Positions 22,075-29,992 of a DNA stretch of 64,000 bases are shown here, piece by piece. The DNA is taken from NCBI GenBank assembly GCA_016716405.1, contig JADJWK010000002.1, forward strand, positions 186,001 through 250,000, written 5' to 3'. Below the pieces are notes generated by a model. The model was not told where the DNA came from and searched no databases. It was given only the letters and a program-made list of their open reading frames with translations. The number at the start of each line of letters is the position of its first letter. Positions within the stretch are counted from its first letter, which is position 1. The translations under genes and the position numbers were made by a program. The DNA is from Candidatus Melainabacteria bacterium. Lineage in GTDB: Bacteria > Cyanobacteriota > Vampirovibrionia > Obscuribacterales > Obscuribacteraceae.

Positions 22075-24135
22075 ATGAAGACCCGACCAGCTCTTTATGT
22101 TTCCTGCGCCGTGGTTCTGGCTGCGGCCGTCTACTGGTGGATGCCTCTCCTCTTGCCGGTGGGCGAGCGGACCCAGGTCTGGATCGAGCAGCGGCTTACC
22201 TATTTCCGCGAGCTTCAGCGCGCTCGGGAGGACCTCCACAACGCCGAGCTCAATCATAGAGCCTATCTCCTGACCGGCGAAAGACGCTGGGGCGAGGCTT
22301 TCAAAAACGATGCCGAGAGCCTCGAGCACGACCTCCTCAATCTCAAGAATCTGGCCCGGGGAGAGTCGCGCAATCAGGATCTCCTGAGGGCTCTTTCGAA
22401 CAAGAGCATAATCGCGCTCGAGCAGATGCGGCAGTCCGCCCGGTTGGTCGAATCCGGCTCTCTTCCCGAGCCCAGGGCAGCGATCGAGTCGGAGCCCACC
22501 GGAGAGCTCAAAGAGATGAGGCAGGACCTGACACGTCTTGAGGAGGGCGAGTTCCGCGCCGTCGAGGAGCAACTCGTTCTCTACGGCAAGCTCGTTGGTG
22601 CCGGACCCTATCCGCTGTTGCTGGTGGTGGTGGTGGTCGGCCTGACCGGTATAGCGGTTTTCTCCTATGGCGGCGACGGCAGGAAGGAGAGCCCCGAGAA
22701 AACACCGGGGGAAGGCAAGACAAAAGAACCAGGCACGGCAGAGGAAGGAGAGGCTTTAGCGGCAGGTGAGGCGGAAGCTCCTGCCGGCCCGCAAGAGTCC
22801 GGGCAGGTGGCGATTCTCGAGCAGGAGCTCGAAGCCGTGCGCAGTGAGCTGGACCGGCTTGCCCGGGTCGATTATCTCACCGAGGTCCTCAATCTCAACG
22901 GTCTCGAGCACGCAATCAGGATAGAGGAGAATCGCATGGGCCGGGGCGGCGGTCATATGGTGACGATTCTGGTCAACTGCGATAACTTCAAAAAGGTCAA
23001 TGACGGTCTCGGTGTCGCCAGTGGTGATGCTATCTTGAAAGACGTCGCCAGGCGTATCACCAGCGTGCTACGTCCATCCGATCATGTCGCCCGGGTCGGG
23101 GGGGACGAGTTCGTCGTGCTCCTGCCCGATACGCAGCTCGCCTACGGCTTGCGCGTAGCCGAGCGGATCCGCATGTCGGTGTGCGACATACCTGTGCACA
23201 ATGCCCGGGACGTGGTGGAGGTGACCGTTTCTATCGGCGTGGCCACGCTGCCCTCGTCGGTGACCTCGGTGGAGGAGGTGCTGGCCATCGCGCGCCCGGC
23301 CCTGAAGCGCAGCAAAGAGCAGGGCAAGAACCGGGTCAGCCTGGGACGTTCGGGCTCCGATCGAGAAGACCAGGCTGTCAAAGAAGAGCTTTCCGAGAAG
23401 CTCACCAGTATCGACAACTACCGGACTGTGTTCCAGCCTATCGTCGACCTGCACGGCGAGACCGTGGCCGGCTTCGAGATCCTCTCCCGGGGACCGGAAG
23501 GCGCTTTCGAGAATCCCGCCGATTTCTTCCGGGTCTGCGTGGAGAACAATATTCTCACCACTGTCGACCTGCAGTGCCTGAAGCTCTGTATCGGCATGTC
23601 TGCCGATGTCGCCGAAGGCATGCGTGTGCATATCAATCTTTTCCCCTCGACCATTCTGGCTACCCCCACCGAGAATCTCCTGGCGCTGTTCCCGGAGGAC
23701 CGCGGGGGCCGGACATTCTGTATCGAGATAAGCGAGCAGCACTTCGTCGGCGATATAATCGCTCTCAGCGAGAGAATGAGCGGGCTTCGCCAGGCTGGTA
23801 TCATGGTAGCCATCGATGACCTGGGTTTCGGCAGGAGCTCGCTGGAGAGCCTTATCGCCCTGGAGCCCGACGTGGTTAAAGTGGATCGCAAGTATGTAGT
23901 CGGCGTATCGAAAGACCAGGCCAAGCTGCGTCTGCTCAAGCGCCTGGCCAATGTGGCCAAATCCCAGGGAGCCGAGATCGTCGCCGAGGGGATTGAAGAC
24001 CGCGATGATATGCCGGTCCTTCAGGATCTGGGCATTCACTTCGGTCAGGGCTTTCTCTGGGGAGACCTTCTCGAGGTCCTTCCAGGCAATCCTGATGAGC
24101 AGAAGAATCTCTTCTCCAGGGGCGGCAGAGCATGA
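22075..24135 (+). CDS. Membrane GGDEF-EAL protein (cyclic-di-GMP turnover)
   Basis: The 686-residue protein has a membrane helix at residues 6-25, a periplasmic helical sensor resembling CHASE3 (RTQVWIEQRLTYFRELQ...AYLLTGERRW), a second helix (about 178-200), a cytoplasmic charged linker, then GGDEF and EAL domains. GGDEF is intact (342-346) with an RxxD inhibitory site at 333-336, so diguanylate cyclase activity is likely. The EAL domain keeps the E-x-L-x-R core as EILSR (Glu468), plus EISEQ, DDLGFG and AEGIED, so phosphodiesterase activity is also possible. The last four bases overlap the next gene (ATGA), implying co-translation. Confidence 0.95.
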   Translation: MKTRPALYVSCAVVLAAAVYWWMPLLLPVGERTQVWIEQRLTYFRELQRAREDLHNAELNHRAYLLTGERRWGEAFKNDAESLEHDLLNLKNLARGESRNQDLLRALSNKSIIALEQMRQSARLVESGSLPEPRAAIESEPTGELKEMRQDLTRLEEGEFRAVEEQLVLYGKLVGAGPYPLLLVVVVVGLTGIAVFSYGGDGRKESPEKTPGEGKTKEPGTAEEGEALAAGEAEAPAGPQESGQVAILEQELEAVRSELDRLARVDYLTEVLNLNGLEHAIRIEENRMGRGGGHMVTILVNCDNFKKVNDGLGVASGDAILKDVARRITSVLRPSDHVARVGGDEFVVLLPDTQLAYGLRVAERIRMSVCDIPVHNARDVVEVTVSIGVATLPSSVTSVEEVLAIARPALKRSKEQGKNRVSLGRSGSDREDQAVKEELSEKLTSIDNYRTVFQPIVDLHGETVAGFEILSRGPEGAFENPADFFRVCVENNILTTVDLQCLKLCIGMSADVAEGMRVHINLFPSTILATPTENLLALFPEDRGGRTFCIEISEQHFVGDIIALSERMSGLRQAGIMVAIDDLGFGRSSLESLIALEPDVVKVDRKYVVGVSKDQAKLRLLKRLANVAKSQGAEIVAEGIEDRDDMPVLQDLGIHFGQGFLWGDLLEVLPGNPDEQKNLFSRGGRA

Positions 24136-24905
24136 CCGATCCCAAATTCACTCTGGACCAGGCCCTGGGCGAGGGCTGGCAGCTCTTCAAGAAATGCGGC
24201 TGGCGCTTTCTCGGACTGCTTTCCATCGGCGGATTGCTCATCATATTGCCGGTGATGGCTATTATCGGAGTCGATTTCGCTCTCCCTCAAGGTGTGAGCA
24301 AGCAAGTATTCGGTGCTCTTCTGGCGATCGCCTCGACGATCATCACCGGCTTGATGGAGCTGGGCTGGACCTATGCCCAGCTCAAGTTCGCCGCAGGCGA
24401 GAAGCCGACCAGCGACGATCTCTGGGCGCGCAGCGGTAAATTCTGGGCCTTTATCGGCTACGGCTTCATCGTCGGCGCCCTGGCCGGCGGTGGTGTCATC
24501 GCCCTGATGCTGCCAACCGGAGTGGTGTTCGGGCTCTATTCGGTGAGCCCGTCATTCCCTGTTCTCGTTCTCGGATTCCTCTTGTTCGGTCTCGGTCTTC
24601 TTGCTGCCTTCGCAGGATTGATCTATCTGAACGTGGTTTTCATGTTTGCTACTTTCTTCCTGGTCGATCAGCAGTGCGGCCCGATCCAGGCTCTCTCAGC
24701 CAGCTTTGCCATCACCCGCGGAGCGCGCTGGGAGCTGTTTTTTCTCTTGCTGGTCATGAAATTCATCGAGAGCGTTCTGTCCATCGTCGTGGTTATCGGC
24801 CACGTCGCCGGGCTGATGTTCACGCGCCTGGTGAAAACCTGCGTCTACAGGACCCTCCTCGCCGCCACTCCGGACGAGGACCTGCCCATCCCGATCATTA
24901 GATAA
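24132..24905 (+). CDS. Polytopic membrane protein of unknown function
   Basis: The 257-residue protein has about five to six hydrophobic segments (for example FLGLLSIGGLLIILPVMAI and LVLGFLLFGLGLLAAFAGL), resembling DUF975-like or glycerophosphoryl-diesterase membrane-domain proteins in layout; similarity by eye is weak. Its ATG overlaps the stop of the GGDEF-EAL gene, so the two are translationally coupled and may act together in c-di-GMP signalling or envelope functions. An exported protein gene follows 15 bases later. Confidence 0.75.
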   Translation: MTDPKFTLDQALGEGWQLFKKCGWRFLGLLSIGGLLIILPVMAIIGVDFALPQGVSKQVFGALLAIASTIITGLMELGWTYAQLKFAAGEKPTSDDLWARSGKFWAFIGYGFIVGALAGGGVIALMLPTGVVFGLYSVSPSFPVLVLGFLLFGLGLLAAFAGLIYLNVVFMFATFFLVDQQCGPIQALSASFAITRGARWELFFLLLVMKFIESVLSIVVVIGHVAGLMFTRLVKTCVYRTLLAATPDEDLPIPIIR

Positions 24906-24920
24906 GCAAGGAGGTCTCTT

Positions 24921-25616
24921 TTGAAAGTATTGCTCCTGTCGATACAGGCTCTCTCGATAGTCTGCCTGAGCTACTGTCCGGCAGCGCTGGCCCAGGAGCC
25001 TGCTGGAAAGGAGGTCGATATGGAAGGTCATATCGAGCAAGAGATCATCACCGCCGAGACCGGTCTCAGGGACCTGACCACCAGCCTGCACCATCTCAAG
25101 CGAGCCGCCACCGACATACTCACCGAGGTTGAGCGGCAGGACATGGTGGTGGTGGGAGAGCCTGATGTGATCGGACCGATGATCATCCCGGCCATCCCCA
25201 ATCCGACCGGCACGGTCGGCAGCGGGCAGTTCCTGCCGCCCCGCAAGAAGTTTATCGATTATTTCATGAGCCAGATCGATCATCTGATGCCCATCGTGGA
25301 GAAGTCTGCCGAGGCTGTGACGCTGCCGGAGTCGGCTTCGGACCAGGAGAAGGCTGATCGGACCAGGCTCGGCGAATTGATGGCCGAGCTGAAGGGCTGC
25401 TTCCAGGCTCTCGACAAGGTGACCGCCGGTCCCCAGTACGACAATCTGGCGATCGCCGGGCAAGCCACCGCATTTGGTGACCTGGTCAAGAGAATCGACA
25501 AGCGTTGCAAGAGTCTCTACAAGGCGATGAAGAAGGATCTCGACCACGCGAAGAGCAATGAAAAGAAGCACCGCAGAGAAGTCGAGAAGGAAAAGAAGCT
25601 CAAAGACCCTGCATGA
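24921..25616 (+). CDS. Exported helical protein of unknown function
   Basis: The 231-residue product starts at TTG after a strong AAGGAGG. A signal peptide (VLLLSIQALSIVCLSYC, cleavage near ALAQ) leads to a mostly helical chain ending in a Lys/Glu-rich tail (KKHRREVEKEKKLKD). No family recognised. It follows the membrane protein gene closely and likely belongs to the GGDEF-EAL transcript. Its 3' end overlaps the convergent exported-protein gene by 17 bases. Confidence 0.6.
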   Translation: MKVLLLSIQALSIVCLSYCPAALAQEPAGKEVDMEGHIEQEIITAETGLRDLTTSLHHLKRAATDILTEVERQDMVVVGEPDVIGPMIIPAIPNPTGTVGSGQFLPPRKKFIDYFMSQIDHLMPIVEKSAEAVTLPESASDQEKADRTRLGELMAELKGCFQALDKVTAGPQYDNLAIAGQATAFGDLVKRIDKRCKSLYKAMKKDLDHAKSNEKKHRREVEKEKKLKDPA

Positions 25617-26601
25617 GCTCGAGCAGTCCCCGCTTCATATTGAAGACCGCCACCTTCAGGTGGTTGAGCATCATCATCCGTCTTTGCAGGTGCTCTCGTC
25701 TGAGAGGAGTCTCGTCGTCCCGGTAATCGGTGAGCATGAGGCGGCATGTCTCATAGTCCCGGCTGTTTTCCGGGGGCATGAGCTTGGCGCTTATCCATGT
25801 GTCGATCAGCATTTTCTTGCGATCGATCTTGTCTTTCGAATCCGGTGGGATCGAGGTGAGATAGCGATCGACGCTTCCGGGAATCGAGAAGTCCTCGGCG
25901 CTGGCCATACCCATGATATAAGCGAGCATATTGCCGTAGGACTTCTTGTGGATCCGGTTTACCGTTGGGATCTGCAAGGTGATCAGCTCCAGGGCTCCGG
26001 GGACGGTACCGGCAACGATAGTGGTGATTCCCGTGGGCACCGAGAGCCGGGGCTGGCGATAGGATGGAAGGGTGAGAATGCCCGAGATCGTCCACAGCGA
26101 TGCGTTGGCCACGGCATTGATACGATTCGCCCAGAGTAGTTTGCGATCTTCTCTCTCGCTCAACTGGGCAAGCAGAAAATCATCTCGCTCTTGCTCGAAG
26201 TCTATCTCGCTCATACAGTAATCCACTTCGAGGCTGGCTCTGAGAATTCTCTGGCTCACCGTGGTGGTGACGCGATCGAGCCTGTTCATGAGCTTGTCGA
26301 CCAGGTCTTCGTCCTTCTCCGGATCGAGTCTCTTGATCGTGTCTCTGAGCCTTTCGATATGCTCGAGCTGAGGAATGATCCCGATTATCCGGGCGAGCTC
26401 CTCTCCTTTCGGGGTGATCATACCGGAGGGCAGGTCCTTCTCTACATCCCTGAGAAGAGGAAGCCCCTCGGCCAGAAGATGTCTGGCCTTCTCCCGGTTG
26501 CCATTGTTTCTGTCGTCTCCCTCGGCCCGAGCTCCGGGATACGCCAGGAGCACAAGGAAAGCCGACAGAAGAGCGCCAGCACTGGCGCTTCTCCAGCTCA
26601 T
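25600..26601 (-). CDS. Exported protein coupled to the molybdopterin oxidoreductase
   Basis: The 333-residue protein has a signal peptide (hydrophobic ALLSAFLVLLAYPG, cleavage after ARA-E). It is largely helical with a central hydrophobic segment (INAVANASLWTISGILTLPS, TGITTIVAGTVPGALELI) that could be membrane-associated. No known family. Its ATG overlaps the TGA of the upstream FdhF/YdeP-like gene, so it is probably co-translated with it. Note that FdhF/YdeP itself is cytoplasmic, so the pairing is not an obvious enzyme complex. Confidence 0.65.
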   Translation of the reverse strand: MSWRSASAGALLSAFLVLLAYPGARAEGDDRNNGNREKARHLLAEGLPLLRDVEKDLPSGMITPKGEELARIIGIIPQLEHIERLRDTIKRLDPEKDEDLVDKLMNRLDRVTTTVSQRILRASLEVDYCMSEIDFEQERDDFLLAQLSEREDRKLLWANRINAVANASLWTISGILTLPSYRQPRLSVPTGITTIVAGTVPGALELITLQIPTVNRIHKKSYGNMLAYIMGMASAEDFSIPGSVDRYLTSIPPDSKDKIDRKKMLIDTWISAKLMPPENSRDYETCRLMLTDYRDDETPLRREHLQRRMMMLNHLKVAVFNMKRGLLELMQGL

Positions 26602-28778
26602 GCTTTCGCGACCGTGACCGGGGCGCTCTTGAAAGCAGGGGTCCTGGATCGGCTGTCCAGGCGCGGCTTGATCAGGACATTCGACTCGGGATAGAACATC
26701 GCCACCACGCCCTGGCGAATATTGCCGACCACCACCTCGATATTGTCCATGGTGCCGGCTTCGCCTTTTACTCTTATGCGCTCGCCGTCTTTCATGCCGT
26801 GCCTGTCGGCGTCTTCCCTGGACATGAGGATGCAGAATCGGTGAGGAATGCCCCGGTAGATATCCGGCTCCTCGTAGACGACGGTATTGAACTGCCCCTC
26901 CGAGCGCAGGGTGACAAGGGTGAGCCCGTCGGCGTCGACCTCCGGAAGAGGCGTCTTGTGCATGATCGCCCTGCCGCTGGCTGTGGGAAAGGTGGGATTG
27001 TGAAAGATCCTGCCTGAGATGGTGAACTCTTTACCGGTCTCGTCTATGGCGGCGAGCTCCCGCCATCCCGGGATCGCCTCGGCGATGAGCTTGCGGACTT
27101 CCCGGTGATCTCTCAGGCGGTTCCAGTCCACCGGCTCGTCTCCCAGGACTTTCGAAGCGATGTCGCAGACTATCTCGGATTCGGCTTTCAATATACCGCC
27201 GATGTTGGGACTGCCTCCCACCGAGAGCCTGACGAAGTTGAACATCGATTCCTGGGAAGTGGCCTGAGGCTCCTCGTCCCTTGCCAGAACAGGCAGGATC
27301 AGGGTGGTCTTGCCGCGTCCGTGGAAATGGCCCGGGTTGAGCTTGGTGGACAGGTAGACCACGGTCTCGATATTGCGCATGGCCTGACCGGCCCAGTCAA
27401 GATCGGGGTTGGAGCCCCAGAGATTGCCGCCGAGACAGAAGAGATACTTGAGCTTGTGTTTGGCAGCTGCTTCCATCATGGCATATGTGTCATAGCCCGG
27501 GCTGTCGGGGAAAGTCTTGCCGTAAGCATTCTCCAGGGCTTTTCTGACATCTTTTTGCAGGGCCGGGGTGAAGCCGATGGAGCCGACTCCCTGGACATTG
27601 CTGTGACCTCGAATAGGCATCATGCCGGCGCCGGGGCGGCCGACATTGCCGGTGGCGATGGCGATATTGGAGAGAGCCAGGACGTTGTCCACCCCGGAGG
27701 CGTGGTGGGTGAGACCCATGGCCCAGGCGAAGATGGTGCCTTTCGAGGCGGCGATTTTCTCGGCGACAGTCTCGATGGTGGCGCGGTCGACACCACCGCC
27801 GCGCTCGATCGCCTCCCAGCTCAGAGAGCGGGCGTGAGCCAATGCCTCTTCGCTGCCTTCGGCGTGCTCGGCGACAAACTCCTCATGGACTTTGCCCTTC
27901 TCGTCCAGGGCTTTGAGAATGCCGGTCATGAAAGCGACATCGCCGCCGGCGAATGGTTGCACATACAGTGTCGCTATCTTGGTTCCGAGAAGCATCGACT
28001 TGACCTTGGAAGGCACATGGAAGACTTCCAGACCGGGCTCTTTGATCGGGTTTACGACAATGACCTCGCCGCCGCGCTCTCTGAGGTTGGCGAGCTGGGT
28101 CATCAGCCGGGGATGGTTGGAAGCCGGATTGGCGCCGATCAGGAAGACCAGATCGCAGGCAGCGATGTCTTCCAGGGTGATAGTGGCGGTGCCGGTGCCG
28201 AAGGCCATTTTCAGTCCCACTCCGGATGCCTGGTGGCAGTAATAGGAGCAGTTCATGACATGGTTGGTGCCGTAGACGCGAGCGAAGGACTGGAGCAGGA
28301 AGGAGGCTTCGTTCGAGGACCGGCCCGAGGCGTAGAAGGCCACTTGATCCGGTTTCGAATGTGTCTTGATCCGGATCAGGGGATCGCTTGCCATCTTGAT
28401 TGCTTCGCCCCAGGTGATGCGCCGGAATCTGTCTCTGCCAGGCTCGAGAACCACCGGATAGGTCAGCCTTCCCAGATCCTCGGCTTTTTTCGGGGTGAGA
28501 TGAAGGAGGTCGTCAAGGCTGTTATCCTCGAAAAAATCTTCCGGGAGGGTGCCGGCCATGTCGGCGGCCTGTGCCTGGAGGCTCTTCTTGCAGACCTCGG
28601 GGAAATGACCTTTCTCGTTGACCATGCCGCCCTTGAGCCCGCCCATGCCAAGAGCACAGGTCTTGCAGGCGTTCTGGGAGCGCATCTTGCTCCACATCCG
28701 CAGGGGACCGACTTCGAGGGCTTTATCTATCGTATAGCGGACAGCCTGCCAGCCTCCGCCAGGTTTGGTTTTGCGCAT
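26598..28778 (-). CDS. FdhF/YdeP-family molybdopterin oxidoreductase
   Basis: The 726-residue protein belongs to the molybdopterin-guanine-dinucleotide family in the FdhF/YdeP subgroup: an N-terminal CKTCALGMGG, a YASGRSSNEASFLLQSFARV segment, NCSYYCHQASG around the metal-ligand position (Cys rather than selenocysteine), VFLIGANPASNHPRL cofactor-binding stretch and a C-terminal beta-barrel. It lacks the typical four-Cys Fe4S4 N-terminal motif of formate dehydrogenase. YdeP members are linked to acid resistance in E. coli, substrate unknown. No twin-arginine signal, so cytoplasmic. Followed with ATGA overlap by an exported protein gene. Confidence 0.92.
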   Translation of the reverse strand: MRKTKPGGGWQAVRYTIDKALEVGPLRMWSKMRSQNACKTCALGMGGLKGGMVNEKGHFPEVCKKSLQAQAADMAGTLPEDFFEDNSLDDLLHLTPKKAEDLGRLTYPVVLEPGRDRFRRITWGEAIKMASDPLIRIKTHSKPDQVAFYASGRSSNEASFLLQSFARVYGTNHVMNCSYYCHQASGVGLKMAFGTGTATITLEDIAACDLVFLIGANPASNHPRLMTQLANLRERGGEVIVVNPIKEPGLEVFHVPSKVKSMLLGTKIATLYVQPFAGGDVAFMTGILKALDEKGKVHEEFVAEHAEGSEEALAHARSLSWEAIERGGGVDRATIETVAEKIAASKGTIFAWAMGLTHHASGVDNVLALSNIAIATGNVGRPGAGMMPIRGHSNVQGVGSIGFTPALQKDVRKALENAYGKTFPDSPGYDTYAMMEAAAKHKLKYLFCLGGNLWGSNPDLDWAGQAMRNIETVVYLSTKLNPGHFHGRGKTTLILPVLARDEEPQATSQESMFNFVRLSVGGSPNIGGILKAESEIVCDIASKVLGDEPVDWNRLRDHREVRKLIAEAIPGWRELAAIDETGKEFTISGRIFHNPTFPTASGRAIMHKTPLPEVDADGLTLVTLRSEGQFNTVVYEEPDIYRGIPHRFCILMSREDADRHGMKDGERIRVKGEAGTMDNIEVVVGNIRQGVVAMFYPESNVLIKPRLDSRSRTPAFKSAPVTVAKA

Positions 28779-28839
28779 CTATTTAAATGATTCTTTCAGG
28801 GCGCCCTTGATTATAAGGTAGTCTGCTAAGCTTTCCTGC

Positions 28840-29982
28840 ATGCTCGTGAGGTTATTTCTGGCCTGCGCTCTTGTACTGCTTGCTTTCTGCCCGGCAAGCC
28901 AGGCTTCGCCGCCGATTAATTTGCTCAAACCACCACCGGGATTCAAGGTCAGCGTCTACACTCCGGATGTGCCCGGGGCGAGGGCCATGGCCCTCGGCGA
29001 GAAAGGCACGCTCTTTGTCGGCAGCATCACTTTCAATCAGGTCTATGCCGTCACCGACACTGATGGCGATGGGAGCGGCGACCGGGTGCGGATAATCGCC
29101 CGGGACCTCAATCATCCTAACGGTGTCGCTTTCAAGGACGGAGCCCTCTATGTGGGGGAGATCCATCGGGTGATCCGTTTCGACGATATCGAGAGCCGTC
29201 TCGACAATCCGCCGGCGCCGGTGGTTGTCAACGACTCTTTTCCGAAAGAGGAATGGCACGGCTACAAATATATCCGCTTCTCCCCGGACGGCTGGCTCTA
29301 TGTCCCTGTCGGCGCTCCCTGCAATGTCTGCGAGAAAGCCGATGAGCGCTTTGCAACCCTGATGCGCATGCGTCCGGACGGCAAGAATCTCGAGATCTTC
29401 GCCCGGGGTATCCGCAATACCGTGGGTTTCGACTGGGACCCGGTGAAAGGGGAGATATGGTTTACCGACAACGGTCGCGATCATCTCGGCGACAATCTCC
29501 CTCCCGACGAGCTCAATCACGCATCCAGAGCCGGTCTCCATTTCGGCTTCCCGTATCGATACGGAAAGGACATCCCTGATCCCGAGTTCGGCTACAAAAA
29601 GCCCCGGGCCGCCCGGTTCGAGCCCTGTGCCATGCCCCTGGGAGCCCATGTCGCGGCTCTGGGAATCCGCTTTTACAGGGGCGAGATGTTCCCGTCCATC
29701 TATCGCGAGCGGGCTTTCATCTGCGAGCACGGCTCCTGGAATCGCAGCACCAGAAGCGGTTACAGAGTCAGCATGGTGACTGTGAAAGATGGAAAGGCCA
29801 CGCGCTACGAGGGGTTTATGGATGGTTTTCTCAAGAAGGGCGAGAACGGTGACGAGCCCTGGGGAAGACCGGTGGATCTCTGTTTGATGCCTGATGGATC
29901 GCTCCTGGTCTCGGACGATTATGCCGGGGCGGTCTACCGGGTCAGATATGAAGGTTTGAATGGACAGGAAACGCATAAATGA
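28840..29982 (+). CDS. PQQ-dependent sugar dehydrogenase-like protein
   Basis: The 380-residue exported protein has a signal peptide (FLACALVLLAFCPASQA) and a six-bladed beta-propeller of the soluble glucose/sorbosone dehydrogenase type: DLNHPNGVAFKDGALYVGE (catalytic His region), KYIRFSPDGWLYVPVGAPC, ARGIRNTVGFDWDPVKGEIW (family Arg), and SLLVSDDYAGAVYRVRY. Family members oxidise sugars in the periplasm with PQQ; no PQQ synthesis genes are in the window, and related proteins may use another role. A repeat-protein gene begins 10 bases after its stop, suggesting an operon. Confidence 0.88.
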   Translation: MLVRLFLACALVLLAFCPASQASPPINLLKPPPGFKVSVYTPDVPGARAMALGEKGTLFVGSITFNQVYAVTDTDGDGSGDRVRIIARDLNHPNGVAFKDGALYVGEIHRVIRFDDIESRLDNPPAPVVVNDSFPKEEWHGYKYIRFSPDGWLYVPVGAPCNVCEKADERFATLMRMRPDGKNLEIFARGIRNTVGFDWDPVKGEIWFTDNGRDHLGDNLPPDELNHASRAGLHFGFPYRYGKDIPDPEFGYKKPRAARFEPCAMPLGAHVAALGIRFYRGEMFPSIYRERAFICEHGSWNRSTRSGYRVSMVTVKDGKATRYEGFMDGFLKKGENGDEPWGRPVDLCLMPDGSLLVSDDYAGAVYRVRYEGLNGQETHK

Positions 29983-29992
29983 GGAGAAGACC

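Noticed and set aside
27105..28790. 561-codon plus-strand frame
   Set aside because: It is the antisense shadow of the FdhF/YdeP gene, which has clear family motifs on the minus strand.
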